From the NCBI GenBank assembly GCA_031291255.1, contig JARLJN010000074.1, positions 21,514 through 85,513 on the forward strand: a stretch of 64,000 bases of DNA. The letters run 5' to 3'. Source of the stretch: Gammaproteobacteria bacterium. Its GTDB lineage: Bacteria > Pseudomonadota > Gammaproteobacteria > DSM-16500. Position 1 is the first letter of the stretch. Each line of letters starts with the position of its first letter. The position numbers and the translations under genes were made by a program. Shown one piece after another: positions 1-9,210 of the stretch. The notes beneath the pieces were generated by a model that did no database searches, was not told the DNA's origin, and saw only the letters and a list, made by a program, of their open reading frames with translations.

Positions 1-154
1 TGCAAAAGTTGCGGATGTAGCCATTGTTATTCCTACACCTAATCCAGACAATACAACGCCTCATGCTGAAGCATTTCAAGCTGTCGTTTGGCACTTACTT
101 GTTTCGCACCCTACATTAAAAAACACACAAACCAAATGGGAATCAGTACGATAA
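1..154 (+). CDS. SIS-domain sugar-phosphate isomerase, C-terminal fragment (GmhA-like)
   Basis: Only the last 50 codons lie in the window; the 5' part is outside. The tail (ADVAIVIP, TPHAEAFQAVVWH) resembles the last strand and helix of SIS-domain phosphosugar isomerases of the GmhA group, which convert sedoheptulose 7-phosphate to D-glycero-D-manno-heptose 7-phosphate in the cytoplasm. Its TAA stop overlaps the ATG of the HAD phosphatase (TAATG at 152-156), so the two are translationally coupled. With a GmhB-like phosphatase next door and a heptose kinase (HddA) and HddC-like enzyme elsewhere in the window, a GDP-heptose role is the best inference. The family call rests on a short fragment, so another SIS isomerase is possible. 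Confidence 0.6.
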   Translation, partial: AKVADVAIVIPTPNPDNTTPHAEAFQAVVWHLLVSHPTLKNTQTKWESVR

Positions 155-759
155 TGCAACGGACTGCAATTTTTTTAGATCGTGACGGAGTACTAAATCA
201 ATCCATCGTAAAAAATGGTAAACCTTATCCTCCGTCTACATTATCTGAGTTAATTATCCCTGATGATGTAATACCTGCCTTAAAATTATTGAAAGTGTTA
301 GGCTATTTACTCATAGTTGTCACCAATCAACCTGATGTTGCACGAGGTAGTACAACTCGCTCTATGGTTGAATCTATTAACTCTGCACTATTAGAAAAAC
401 TGCCTCTAGATGAGATTCTTGTTTGTTATCATGACGACAAAGATAACTGCACTTGCCGAAAACCATTACCCGGTTTACTGATTTCGGCTGCACAAAAACA
501 TCATATTAATTTAGAAAGCAGTTTCATGATTGGTGATCGCTGGAAAGATATAGCCGCCGGACAAAATGCGGGTTGCAAAACGATTTGGTTAGATAACAAT
601 TACGAAGAACAAAAACCTAAACTACCGAATTTTACAGCAACTTCATTAATAGAAGCTGCGCTATGGATACAACACAGTAAAATTTCATCTCATATCAACT
701 TATCACAAGGAAATCAAAGTGAAGACAGTAGCAGACTTAAAAGTAAAGATATATGCTGA
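154..759 (+). CDS. gmhB: HAD-IIIA phosphatase, GmhB-like heptose bisphosphate phosphatase
   Basis: A 201-aa protein with the HAD nucleophile motif FLDRDG at the N terminus, the VTNQ motif II, a Cys/His zinc-type loop (CYHDD...CTCRK) and the GDRWKD motif IV, all typical of D-glycero-D-manno-heptose 1,7-bisphosphate 7-phosphatase. The length fits GmhB. The ATG at 154 is chosen rather than an upstream in-frame start at 88 because it overlaps the previous stop and the upstream residues lie inside the SIS gene and look non-native. The 3' end overlaps the transaldolase gene by 41 bases. Expected role: dephosphorylation of heptose 1,7-bisphosphate before nucleotidylation, together with HddA and HddC. 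Histidinol-phosphate phosphatase is the main alternative family, but the context favours heptose. Confidence 0.8.
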   Translation: MQRTAIFLDRDGVLNQSIVKNGKPYPPSTLSELIIPDDVIPALKLLKVLGYLLIVVTNQPDVARGSTTRSMVESINSALLEKLPLDEILVCYHDDKDNCTCRKPLPGLLISAAQKHHINLESSFMIGDRWKDIAAGQNAGCKTIWLDNNYEEQKPKLPNFTATSLIEAALWIQHSKISSHINLSQGNQSEDSSRLKSKDIC

Positions 760-1447
760 TGGTGCTAACAAACAAGGCATGTTACAAATGTACAATAAGC
801 CTTGGGTTAAAGGATTTACAACCAACCCTACTCTAATGCATCTAGCAGGCATTAATGATTACCAAAGTTTTGCTCAAGACATTATTAAAGTTATTCATGA
901 TAGATCTATCTCTTTTGAAGTTTTCTCAGATGATTTTGAAGAAATGTATGAACAAGCATTGCTTATTTCTAGCTGGGGACCAAATGTTTACGTAAAAATT
1001 CCCGTCATGAACACTAAGGGTGATCATTCCTACAAACTTATTTCTGACTTAGCAAACAAAAATGTAAAAATGAATGTAACGGCTCTGATGACATTAGATC
1101 AAGTCTACGACGTGACTAAAGCCTTAGCGAATGCGCCCTCTTCTTATATTTCAGTTTTTGCTGGGCGAATTGCAGATACCGGTCGTGATCCTCTACCTAT
1201 CATGCAACAATCACTCGAAATTATGAAACCACATCCACAGTTAGAATTAATATGGGCCAGCCCTAGAGAACTATTAAATATTTTCCAAGCAGATGATATA
1301 GGCTGTCACATCATCACTGTGACAAATGAAATTCTTAAAAAATTAGACATAGTCGGAAAAGATTTAACTGAATTCTCTCTCGATACAGTACGAATGTTTA
1401 GAGATGATGCGATCAAAGCGGGTTTTTCTCTAACCGTTAAATCTTAA
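719..1447 (+). CDS. Transaldolase-like enzyme
   Basis: A 242-aa protein of the transaldolase/fructose-6-phosphate aldolase (TalC-type) family: a TIM barrel with KGFTTNPTLM near residue 32, the Schiff-base lysine in VYVKIPV, then NVTALMT and SVFAGRIADTGRD. It starts with GTG at 719; AAGG at 707-710 is a suitable ribosome site, and the 41-base overlap with the phosphatase gene suggests coupling. The family moves three-carbon dihydroxyacetone units between sugar phosphates, and sedoheptulose 7-phosphate is both a classical transaldolase substrate/product and the entry substrate of heptose synthesis. It may therefore feed or divert the heptose branch; that link is inferred from position only. Confidence 0.8.
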   Translation: MKTVADLKVKIYADGANKQGMLQMYNKPWVKGFTTNPTLMHLAGINDYQSFAQDIIKVIHDRSISFEVFSDDFEEMYEQALLISSWGPNVYVKIPVMNTKGDHSYKLISDLANKNVKMNVTALMTLDQVYDVTKALANAPSSYISVFAGRIADTGRDPLPIMQQSLEIMKPHPQLELIWASPRELLNIFQADDIGCHIITVTNEILKKLDIVGKDLTEFSLDTVRMFRDDAIKAGFSLTVKS

Positions 1448-1478
1448 TCTATGACATAAAAGTTAGGTGAAAATTAAA

Positions 1479-2567
1479 ATGAGTAAAATCGCGTTAATAA
1501 CAGGTATCACAGGACAAGATGGTGCGTATTTAGCTGAATTTTTATTACATAAAGGCTATATAGTCCATGGAATAAAACGCAGATCTTCATTATTTAATAC
1601 AGACAGGATAGATCATTTATATCAAGATCCTCATGGCAAAAATAAACGATTTTTTCTGCATCATGGAGATATGACAGACTCCACTAGTCTTATTCGTATT
1701 ATTCAAGAAACACAACCTGACGAAATTTATAATCTCGCTGCTCAAAGTCATGTTGCTGTGTCATTTGAAGAACCAGAATATACTGCTAATGCTGATGCAC
1801 TAGGAACCTTGCGTATGTTAGAAGCCATACGTATTTTAGGTTTTGAGAAAAAGACGCGATTTTATCAAGCTTCAACTTCAGAGCTCTATGGTGAAGTACA
1901 AGAAGTTCCACAAACAGAAAAAACTCCCTTTTATCCTCGCTCACCTTATGCTGCAGCAAAACTGTATGCTTACTGGATAACAATTAATTATCGTGAAGCC
2001 TATGGCATGTATGCTTGTAATGGAATTCTTTTCAATCATGAATCACCATTGCGAGGCGAAACATTTGTTAGCCGTAAAATTACACGTGCGCTCACAAGAA
2101 TTAAATTAGGTGTGCAAGATTACTGTCTCTTTTTAGGAAATCTTGATGCACAAAGAGATTGGGGACATGCAAAAGATTATGTAGAAGCGCAATGGCTAAT
2201 GTTGCAACAAGATAAGCCAGACGATTTTGTCATCGCAACAGGAATACAATACAGCGTAAGAGAGTTCGTAACAAAAACGGCTAGCTTGTTAGATATGGAC
2301 ATAACCTGGAAAGGAAAAGGCATAGATGAAAAAGGCTATGATCCACAAGGAAATTGCATAGTACAAGTAGACTCACGTTATTTTCGCCCAACAGAAGTTG
2401 CAAGTTTATTAGGTGATGCACGCAAAGCGAAAGAAAAACTAGACTGGTCACCAAAAATTAGTTTTGATGACTTAGTCAATGAAATGGTATACAAGGATCT
2501 AGAAGCAGCTAAACAAGAAAAACTCGTTAAGCAAAATGGTTTTTCAATATTTGAATATCACGAATAA
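1479..2567 (+). CDS. gmd: GDP-mannose 4,6-dehydratase
   Basis: Extended SDR of 362 aa converting GDP-D-mannose to GDP-4-keto-6-deoxy-D-mannose. Visible motifs: NAD(P)-binding GITGQDG (residues 9-15), catalytic STSELYG with YAAAK (YxxxK), and [19 protein letters not shown], which is very characteristic of Gmd. ATG 1479 is preferred over the in-frame GTG at 1467 because TTAGGTGA at 1463-1470 is the ribosome site, 8 bases upstream. It supplies Fcl (36492-37439) and possibly other 6-deoxymannose routes. It is the last gene of the opening plus-strand group and is followed by a palindromic repeat. Confidence 0.95.
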   Translation: MSKIALITGITGQDGAYLAEFLLHKGYIVHGIKRRSSLFNTDRIDHLYQDPHGKNKRFFLHHGDMTDSTSLIRIIQETQPDEIYNLAAQSHVAVSFEEPEYTANADALGTLRMLEAIRILGFEKKTRFYQASTSELYGEVQEVPQTEKTPFYPRSPYAAAKLYAYWITINYREAYGMYACNGILFNHESPLRGETFVSRKITRALTRIKLGVQDYCLFLGNLDAQRDWGHAKDYVEAQWLMLQQDKPDDFVIATGIQYSVREFVTKTASLLDMDITWKGKGIDEKGYDPQGNCIVQVDSRYFRPTEVASLLGDARKAKEKLDWSPKISFDDLVNEMVYKDLEAAKQEKLVKQNGFSIFEYHE

Positions 2568-2584
2568 ATTGTAACTTAGCCTTT

Positions 2585-2676
2585 GTAGCCCGGATTGAGC
2601 TCTGCGAAAATCCGGGATTGCCCGCATGATCTTTGCAACCCCACCCCGGATTTTCGCAGAGCTCAATCCTAGCTAC
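2585..2676. repeat. Long inverted-repeat element, family A copy 1
   Basis: Two 32-base arms (2585-2616 and 2645-2676) pair at 30 of 32 positions around a 28-base loop; the ends read GTAG...CTAC. A second copy lies at 61029-61121. It sits between the convergent gmd and GT2 genes, so it could act as a bidirectional terminator or mRNA 3'-end stabiliser, but length and copy number point to a dispersed REP/MITE-like element. Confidence 0.85.
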
Positions 2677-2684
2677 ATGGCTAT

Positions 2685-3587
2685 TTAATATCTGAATTTT
2701 TTTACCAAAAGATCAAACGCTCTTCTTAAAAATTCTTTTAGCATAGCTTGTTGAGCAGCAAGCCATGCAATTACTCTAGCACTACCTTCATAATAAAGCC
2801 CTGTAGTCGCCCACAGATCCATCCACACTGCCATAATAAATTTCGGATTAGGATAAGAAAGTCCTGAGCTTGATTTAATTTTAGCACCTGCATAACTGAC
2901 TATTCTTTCAGATGGAATATAACCTAATTCTTTTTTTAATAAATTATTTGCTTCTAAACTTGCTTCTAAACAACAACGAAATGACTTTGTTTCATTATAA
3001 ACACGCGCACCTGCAAGCATCTGAGGAAGATAAGCAAATTTTACCCCTCTTAAACCCAGACGTAGCCAATATTCATAATCCATACAAAATTGCAGAGATT
3101 CTTCTAACAATCCATGTTTATCCACTGCACGTCGTCTAAAAAAAGTAGACGGCTGTGAAAGAAAGCAACGCACTTTTAAACGTTCTAAATTCCAGGACTC
3201 AGTAGGATAATATCCCACTTTATTATCTACACGATCAATTAAACAAGAATCACCATAAACTACATCAACTTCAGGATGATCTTTAAAAAATTGGCAAACT
3301 TTTTTAACCGTATCAGGATAATAAATATCATCTGAGTTCAACCAACCAATTACATCACCTGATGTCATCTGCAATCCTTTATTGATTGCATGACTTTGGC
3401 CATTATCTGCTTCTGATTTCCAGCTCAACTGATTTTCATAACGATTGAGTATATCTAGCGTTTGATCAACACTGCCACCATCCATCACTACATATTCAAG
3501 CTCATAATTTTGTGCAAGAACACTTTTAATCGTACGTTCAATAAATTCGCCGTGATTAAATGAAGGTGTGATGATAGAAACTTTCAC
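2685..3587 (-). CDS. Family 2 glycosyltransferase
   Basis: A 300-aa GT-A fold glycosyltransferase: SIITPSFNHGEFIERTIKSVL at the N terminus, VMDGGSVD, and the metal/nucleotide-sugar DXD-type motif in GWLNSDDIY at about residue 88. No confident membrane anchor, though the C terminus is hydrophobic and basic (LVKKFRY). It transfers one sugar from a nucleotide donor to a lipid-linked glycan; donor and acceptor cannot be read from sequence. Its ATG overlaps the stop of manC by four bases (3584-3587), so the two are translationally coupled. The N-terminal motif closely resembles that of the GT2 at 10211-11431. Confidence 0.88.
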   Translation of the reverse strand: MKVSIITPSFNHGEFIERTIKSVLAQNYELEYVVMDGGSVDQTLDILNRYENQLSWKSEADNGQSHAINKGLQMTSGDVIGWLNSDDIYYPDTVKKVCQFFKDHPEVDVVYGDSCLIDRVDNKVGYYPTESWNLERLKVRCFLSQPSTFFRRRAVDKHGLLEESLQFCMDYEYWLRLGLRGVKFAYLPQMLAGARVYNETKSFRCCLEASLEANNLLKKELGYIPSERIVSYAGAKIKSSSGLSYPNPKFIMAVWMDLWATTGLYYEGSARVIAWLAAQQAMLKEFLRRAFDLLVKKFRY

Positions 3588-5014
3588 GCGATTAACTCTC
3601 TTCTACCATATATATCATCGAAACGAGTAATATCGTCTTCACCAAAATACTCACCTGTTTGCACTTCAATTAATTCCAAATTGCTATCCGTTTTATTTTC
3701 AATACGATGTTTTACTTTGGCAGGGATGTAAATAGTTTGATTTTCTGATAAATCAAAACATTCTTCGCCACGCGTCACTGTCGCAGTGCCTTTGATAATA
3801 ATCCAGTGCTCTGATCTGTGTTGATGTAACTGTAGAGAAAGTTTTGCTCCAGGTTTTACTATAATGTGCTTTGCATGATAGTTATTAGCTTTGTTCAGTG
3901 TTTCATAACAACCCCAAGGCCTATCCACTCTCTGAGCTGTATTCGCTTCAACGCAATGTTGAGATTGCAATTGAGACACTAGCGATTTGATATCTTGAGA
4001 ATTATCCTTATGCGTCACAAGCACAGCGTCTGAGGTTTCTATTACTGCAATATCAGATAAGCCTACAACTGCGACTAAACGTTTTTCTGAGCGTAGATAT
4101 GAATTTTTAACATTTTCAGTAAAAATTTGTCCCTTCAGAACATTACCATTCGAATCTTTATCACCCATTTCCCACAAAGCATCCCATGAGCCTACATCAC
4201 TCCAGTCTGAACAAAGTGGCACTACTGCTATGTTGTTTGCTTTTTCCATCACAGCAAAATCGATGGACTCGCTGCGGATTTTCTGAAAGTTTTCACTTAA
4301 TCTATAAACATCTGAGTCTGTATCCATTTCTGAATAGACTTGCTGGCAAGATAGCAAAATATCTGGAGCATATTCTTTCATCGCATTCAAATAAACTGAT
4401 GCACGAAACATAAATATGCCGCTATTCCATAAATAATTTCCAGAAGAGAGATATTCATTTGCTTTTTCTAATGTGGGTTTTTCAACAAACTCTTTAACAT
4501 GATAGCCTGTAGTGCCCTGTAGATTATCGCCTCGCAGTATGTATCCATAACCTGTTTCAGGTCTGCTTGGAACAACTCCGAACGTCACTAGGTTTCCTTG
4601 ATCCGCTAAAATAGCACCCGTTTTTATAGTAGCTAAAAGTTCTTTTTTATCTTTAATAACATGATCTGCAGGCATGACTAGCAGTATAGGGTCTTGTTTT
4701 TGAGCTGCGAAATGTAATGAAGCCATAGTCACTGCTGGCGCTGTGTTTCTACCTTCTGGCTCTAAAAATATTTTTGCTTTTTGAAATCCCACTTCTGATA
4801 ATTGTTCTGTCACTATGAATCTGTGTTCGTTGTTGCAGATAATAATAGGATTACTTTGTTCGAAAAGTCCGTGCACGCGCAGTAGAGTATTTTGCAACAT
4901 ACTCATCTCATCAATTAATGAGAGCAAATGCTTAGGACGAACAGCGCGAGATAAAGGCCAAAGTCTAGAGCCAAAACCACCGCATAAAATAACTGGGGTT
5001 ATACTATGATCCAT
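3584..5014 (-). CDS. manC: Mannose-1-phosphate guanylyltransferase / mannose-6-phosphate isomerase
   Basis: Bifunctional type II enzyme of about 476 aa. The N-terminal nucleotidyltransferase half carries the pyrophosphorylase signature CGGFGSRLWPLSR and FVEKP; the C-terminal cupin half carries the isomerase motif QLHQHRSEHW and ends in the usual VQTGEYFGEDDI stretch. It makes GDP-mannose for Gmd/Fcl. Two in-frame ATGs exist, at 5029 and 5014. The second has GGAG about 9 bases upstream, whereas the first directly abuts its AAGGA, so 5014 is chosen. It is coupled to the downstream GT2. The phosphomannomutase ManB needed for a full path is not in the window. Confidence 0.94.
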   Translation of the reverse strand: MDHSITPVILCGGFGSRLWPLSRAVRPKHLLSLIDEMSMLQNTLLRVHGLFEQSNPIIICNNEHRFIVTEQLSEVGFQKAKIFLEPEGRNTAPAVTMASLHFAAQKQDPILLVMPADHVIKDKKELLATIKTGAILADQGNLVTFGVVPSRPETGYGYILRGDNLQGTTGYHVKEFVEKPTLEKANEYLSSGNYLWNSGIFMFRASVYLNAMKEYAPDILLSCQQVYSEMDTDSDVYRLSENFQKIRSESIDFAVMEKANNIAVVPLCSDWSDVGSWDALWEMGDKDSNGNVLKGQIFTENVKNSYLRSEKRLVAVVGLSDIAVIETSDAVLVTHKDNSQDIKSLVSQLQSQHCVEANTAQRVDRPWGCYETLNKANNYHAKHIIVKPGAKLSLQLHQHRSEHWIIIKGTATVTRGEECFDLSENQTIYIPAKVKHRIENKTDSNLELIEVQTGEYFGEDDITRFDDIYGRRELIA

Positions 5015-5151
5015 TCCTTTATACTCCATTCCTTTTGGCGATATAGTTTAGATATTCATTTCACAGTTAGTTATATCATGTTCACTTTTTTCGAGTTTAA
5101 TATTGTTCCGTAATATATCGCTTTTTTATAAATATATCAGCAAAAAAATAG

Positions 5152-6342
5152 TTACTTACGATAAGCTGATATAACTTTTTTCACTGCAATAATTGTTTCT
5201 TGAATATCTTTATCTGACATTCCAGGCCACATAGGCAAACTAATAATTCTTTCATATAATTTTTCAGCGATAGGCCACTGTCCTTTTGTATAACCAAGAT
5301 TCTGATAATAAGAATGCCATGGGACAGGAATGTAATGAACGTTCACACCAATATTTTCAGCTCGTAATGCATGAAAAATTTGTCCTCTATTGACAGTTAA
5401 ACATTCCAAAACTAGCTGTACTACATAAAGATGCCAAGAAGATTCACATTCAGGCAGTGTAACAGGTGTTATAATTTCTGGATAATCGATAAATGCAGCT
5501 GTATACATCGCTGCAATTTCACGTCTACGTTGTACCCAAAGATTGAGTTTTTTTAATTGTGAAATTCCTAATGCACTTTGTATGTCTGTTAACCGGTAAT
5601 TAAATCCCAGATCAGTCATATCATACATAAATGATCCAGCTTCTTCGCGTTGCTTATGATCTAGCGTGATACCATGATTACGAAATGCACGCATTTTTGC
5701 GGCAAATTTAGCATCATCTGTGGCAATCATACCACCCTCTCCTGTAGTGATATGTTTCACAGGATGAAAACTAAATGTAGTCATGTCAGCTAACGACCCC
5801 ACCTTGCGATTTTTATAAGTTGCACCTAAAGAATGTGCAGCATCTTCTACTACAATTAAATTATGCTTATCAGCTATGGCTTTAATTTCATTAAAATCTG
5901 CAGGATGCCCAGCAAAATCGACAGCAATAATCGCTTTCGTTTTTTTATTAATACTTTCTTCAATTTTATTATGATCAATATTGTAAGTGTCAGCACGAAT
6001 ATCGACAAATTTAACTGTTCCACCCAAATAACGAACTACATTGGCTGTAGCTACAAAAGTAAATGGCGTAGTAATGACTTCTGAGCCTGGTGCGACTCCT
6101 GCAGCAAATAATGCCGTATGTAGAGCAGCCGTTCCACTATTCACAGCAATAGCATATTTTGCATCCACTGATTCTGCAAATTGTGCCTCAAACTCAGAAA
6201 CCTTAGGGCCTGTAGTCAGCCAATCTGAATTCAAAACTTCCATAACAGTTTCTATGTCCGCCTTACTTATAGATTGTCGACCATAAGCCAGCATTTTTTC
6301 TCGTACAGGGACACCACCTTCAATTGCTAGCTTATTCAACAT
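5152..6342 (-). CDS. pseC: UDP-4-amino-4,6-dideoxy-N-acetyl-altrosamine transaminase (PseC-like)
   Basis: A 396-aa PLP aminotransferase of the DegT/DnrJ/EryC1 family. Motifs: DWLTTGP near residue 40, NSGTAALH, VEDAAHSLGA (PLP-ring Asp), and FSFHPVKHITTGEGG with the Schiff-base lysine at about 196; the HPVK...TTGEGG form is typical of PseC. It aminates the 4-keto sugar made by PseB, the second step of pseudaminic acid synthesis. The ATG at 6342 has AAGGA upstream. It is transcribed away from the FkbM gene at 6541, and PseH and PseG lie about 1.1 kb further on the same strand. A second DegT protein (44050-45249) could compete for the same substrate. Confidence 0.85.
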   Translation of the reverse strand: MLNKLAIEGGVPVREKMLAYGRQSISKADIETVMEVLNSDWLTTGPKVSEFEAQFAESVDAKYAIAVNSGTAALHTALFAAGVAPGSEVITTPFTFVATANVVRYLGGTVKFVDIRADTYNIDHNKIEESINKKTKAIIAVDFAGHPADFNEIKAIADKHNLIVVEDAAHSLGATYKNRKVGSLADMTTFSFHPVKHITTGEGGMIATDDAKFAAKMRAFRNHGITLDHKQREEAGSFMYDMTDLGFNYRLTDIQSALGISQLKKLNLWVQRRREIAAMYTAAFIDYPEIITPVTLPECESSWHLYVVQLVLECLTVNRGQIFHALRAENIGVNVHYIPVPWHSYYQNLGYTKGQWPIAEKLYERIISLPMWPGMSDKDIQETIIAVKKVISAYRK

Positions 6343-6386
6343 TTGTATTATCTTCCTTAGAATGCTATTGGAACAAAACTTACAAG

Positions 6387-6415
6387 ACCATACTGAAGAG
6401 CGGCTTGAAATTCAA
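6387..6415 (-). promoter_or_regulatory. Possible sigma70-type promoter for pseC
   Basis: On the minus strand TTGAAT (6410-6415) and TATGGT (6387-6392) are exactly 17 bases apart, about 45 bases upstream of the pseC ATG. Each hexamer matches consensus at 4 of 6 positions, so this is weak support. Confidence 0.3.
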
Positions 6416-6540
6416 GCGTGCAAAGAGATTTAAGATAAAAAAATTATCTTTGACCATATACGTTTGAGGATTTACTATTGCAAATCGTTCTGAGATGAAA
6501 TCGATTAGTTCAGAAAAGCAACCCCAAGAAGGAACTTATA

Positions 6541-7404
6541 ATGTATAAAATACATGAATGGTTAGATGAAAAAATTGCTACGCATTTAAATGGTACTGCC
6601 ATGATTGACGTAGGTGCTTACCACGGTGATTTTACAGAACGACTACTCTCAACAAAAAATATTACTAAATCCCATTTATTTGAACCCAATACAGAACATT
6701 ACAATTATTTGGAAAATAAATTTGCTGATAACAAAAATATTTCCATATATCCATATGCATTAGGTAATGAAATGGGTATAAAAAACTTTAATTGTAGTCA
6801 AGATGATGCAACTGGCTCTTTACTTCAATACCATGACAAATACCATCATGAAAACTCAGGCAAAACCGTTAGATCTTTCTCTGTTGATGTCACTACTTTA
6901 GATGATGTTTATGCTAAATATTTTCCTAATGATAGGATAGGTCTTATTAAAATTGACACTCAAGGTTTTGATTTAGAAGTGCTGAAAGGAGCTGAAAAAT
7001 TAATTAAGGAACAAAAACCTTGGCTAGTAATAGAATTAAATTTTTTACCTTTCTATGCCTCTCAAGCACCTATCAATTCTATCTTTAATTGGTTAGTCAA
7101 TGCTGGATATAGTCTTGGTGGATTCTTCAATGATCATTACTCTAAAGACAAATGGCTTGCCTTTGCTGATGGAATATTCATTCCTGAAAATACCATTAAT
7201 ACGGTCATAGAACCATTCACAACTAAAGCATTTTCAGAAGATCTTTTAGAGCAAAACAAATATCTTGAAAATGTTTGTGAAGAAAGATTAGCTTTAATTA
7301 ATGATCTGCACACGGAAGCGGTAAATCGTCTCAACATTATAAATAATTTAAATAAGCAATCTGATAAACAGAAAAAAACAGAAAAAAAATGGTATCAATT
7401 TTAA
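6541..7404 (+). CDS. FkbM-family methyltransferase with C-terminal ERL repeat tail
   Basis: A 287-aa protein with the FkbM-type class I SAM fold: MIDVGAYHGDFTERL (motif I, about residues 21-35), FEPN, and GLIKIDTQGFDLEVLKGAE, the family signature. The FkbM family O-methylates sugars and other metabolites; here a glycan residue is the likely target. The last 42 residues form a charged helical tail with two 14-residue units, EERLALIxxL (247-256) and NRLNIIxxL (262-270), ending in a lysine-rich stretch. Related units occur in the proteins at 9211 and 10211. ATG 6541 has GAAGGAA 7 bases upstream. It stands alone between the minus-strand pse genes. Confidence 0.85.
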   Translation: MYKIHEWLDEKIATHLNGTAMIDVGAYHGDFTERLLSTKNITKSHLFEPNTEHYNYLENKFADNKNISIYPYALGNEMGIKNFNCSQDDATGSLLQYHDKYHHENSGKTVRSFSVDVTTLDDVYAKYFPNDRIGLIKIDTQGFDLEVLKGAEKLIKEQKPWLVIELNFLPFYASQAPINSIFNWLVNAGYSLGGFFNDHYSKDKWLAFADGIFIPENTINTVIEPFTTKAFSEDLLEQNKYLENVCEERLALINDLHTEAVNRLNIINNLNKQSDKQKKTEKKWYQF

Positions 7405-7432
7405 TATAAAACGACATAATTTAGTTTAGAGA

Positions 7433-7466
7433 GATGGGTTAAGGTGTAAACACACCCTATCCCATC
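7433..7466. terminator. Imperfect hairpin between convergent genes
   Basis: GATGGG (7433-7438) pairs with CCCATC (7461-7466), and GGTGT with ACACC inside, separated by an internal loop. It lies between the convergent FkbM (+) and pseH (-) genes. There is no clear T-run, so a terminator is plausible but not certain. Confidence 0.4.
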
Positions 7467-7480
7467 CTACACAGTACAGT

Positions 7481-7936
7481 CTATCCTACGTCTTTTTCAT
7501 AAACCTGCATTTTCAAATTAAATCCTGCTTTATCAAAAACACGCGCTGATGCAATATTATTTGCTAATACCTTACCCCGTAAGATTTTAATTTCGGGAAG
7601 GTTTAGCTTAATCCAATCTGTACCCGCTAATAATATTTTTGTTCCCAGTCCTTTACCACTCAATGCTGGTGATACATATATACTTATCTCAGCCTGACTA
7701 GAAACAAGATCATATCGCAACACACCTACGGGGTTTCCACACTGTTCTGCAATTAATAAATATCGATTATGCATTTTTAAACTTTGTTCAAACCACTTGA
7801 TATGGTCTAATTTATTTAAAGGGCTAGGATCAAAGGAGTAACGCCTCGTTTCAGGCGCATTACGCCATTCAAATACTATTTCTGCATCAAGCGAGACTGC
7901 GGGTCTTAACGTAATAGTTTCCACTTTCATCTCCAT
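7481..7936 (-). CDS. pseH: GNAT N-acetyltransferase, PseH-like
   Basis: A 151-aa GNAT-fold acetyltransferase. It opens with ITLRPAVSLDAEIVFEWRN, has the acetyl-CoA loop in SGKGLGTKIL, and ends with ANNIASARVFDKAGF. Length and pattern fit PseH, which N-acetylates C4 of UDP-4-amino-4,6-dideoxy-AltNAc. It follows pseG with a 9-base gap and is almost certainly co-transcribed with it. In-frame ATGs lie at 7936 and 7930; no strong ribosome site separates them. The pairing with PseG supports the pseudaminic assignment over a RimI-type protein acetylase. Confidence 0.78.
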   Translation of the reverse strand: MEMKVETITLRPAVSLDAEIVFEWRNAPETRRYSFDPSPLNKLDHIKWFEQSLKMHNRYLLIAEQCGNPVGVLRYDLVSSQAEISIYVSPALSGKGLGTKILLAGTDWIKLNLPEIKILRGKVLANNIASARVFDKAGFNLKMQVYEKDVG

Positions 7937-7945
7937 TTGAAATTA

Positions 7946-9034
7946 TTACAGCTTCATCATCTCAGTGACTACTCGATTTACACCTAAGCCATCTACCAGA
8001 GCCATTCCTGCTTGACTCATCATTATGAGTTGTTCAGGATCAGCAATTATTTCATTTAGCCTTTGAGCAATTTTATCTTTGCTTAAATTACCGAGATCAC
8101 CTAAGTACTCTATTATATTTGCAGAAACTCCCTGCTTAATTAATTCTTCTTGATTGTTTGCAGTTTGAATAACTAAGCTAGGCAAGCCTAAACAACAACG
8201 CTCCCATGTAGTACCGCCACCGGCACCAATCGCTAAGTCAGCATTTCCCATTATTTCAGCCATATTTTTAGCTCCGTAATGAAAATGATAATTTTGATGA
8301 TCTTCACACCACTTTTGAATCTCATTTTTATGCTGACTGGCTGCCCCTACTACAACATCAACTTGCAAAGATGAACATTTTGAAAGATAAATAGCCTCTA
8401 AAACCTTTTGTGTGCCATTACTCGCATCAGTACCACCTAAACTCACCATTAAGCGCTCTACTTTTCCATCTCGGTTGATTATTTTTTTTCTAGCTTCGTT
8501 AAATTCTGGCCTCATTAACGCAAAATATGGGCCCAGTAGTTTTTTGCAATAATCCGTAACTAACCCGACATATCGATTCATACTATCGGCAGAGTAATTC
8601 TGATCGAGCAAAAGGTCACAATCATGTGCCCTATCAGCCAAATCATCGATAATCATTATTTTTTTTACATAAGGGCGACAAGCGGCTTCCCAGTTATCAT
8701 CTATTCCATAGTGATCCACTACTAACCAATCAATTTGTTTCATCTTCGCTAAATACGATAAAGTCTGTTGTAAATCTACTTCTTTTGACTCGCCTAACCA
8801 TTGCTGATACTGAGAAAGTACACGAAGCTGCTTTTGTAATCGAATATCATATGGTAGTTCAATAACTGTAAAGTTTTTATCTTTGAGAGCAAAAATATAA
8901 TTACCAGGCATATCACGACAGATAAAATCAACATTATGACCTTTATCACGCAAGACATCAGCCAAGGCCATACATCGCATGATATGGCCTATCCCCATAA
9001 CATGTGAGGAATCTACTCTGAATACTATATTCAT
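7946..9034 (-). CDS. pseG: UDP-2,4-diacetamido-2,4,6-trideoxy-altropyranose hydrolase (PseG)
   Basis: A 362-aa GT-B-like nucleotide-sugar hydrolase that releases UDP from the PseH product. Motifs: FRVDSSHVMGIGHIMRCMALA with the catalytic His at residue 17, the conserved WLVVDHYGID segment, VSLGGTD, and the nucleotide-binding AIGAGGGTTWERCCLGLP near the C terminus. The length is normal. It is followed by pseH. The 176-base gap to the divergent FkbM gene at 9211 probably holds promoters for both directions; no convincing paired hexamers were found. Confidence 0.88.
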   Translation of the reverse strand: MNIVFRVDSSHVMGIGHIMRCMALADVLRDKGHNVDFICRDMPGNYIFALKDKNFTVIELPYDIRLQKQLRVLSQYQQWLGESKEVDLQQTLSYLAKMKQIDWLVVDHYGIDDNWEAACRPYVKKIMIIDDLADRAHDCDLLLDQNYSADSMNRYVGLVTDYCKKLLGPYFALMRPEFNEARKKIINRDGKVERLMVSLGGTDASNGTQKVLEAIYLSKCSSLQVDVVVGAASQHKNEIQKWCEDHQNYHFHYGAKNMAEIMGNADLAIGAGGGTTWERCCLGLPSLVIQTANNQEELIKQGVSANIIEYLGDLGNLSKDKIAQRLNEIIADPEQLIMMSQAGMALVDGLGVNRVVTEMMKL

Positions 9035-9210
9035 ATACCACTATAACTTTTTGAAAAGGGATATTGCTTTGTTGACAAGTATAAACATAAAACTCAAACA
9101 TCCCAAGATTTACGCTAATACCATAAGCAAATAATTTTTGAATTTAATAAGATTATGCTATTCTTCACACTCAAAATATTCAGTGCATAATTAAAGGTGA
9201 AGGAGCACAA

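Noticed and set aside
2585..2676. CRISPR array or tRNA-like structure
   Set aside because: It is one palindrome without regularly spaced direct repeats and does not fold as a cloverleaf; its second copy lies 58 kb away.
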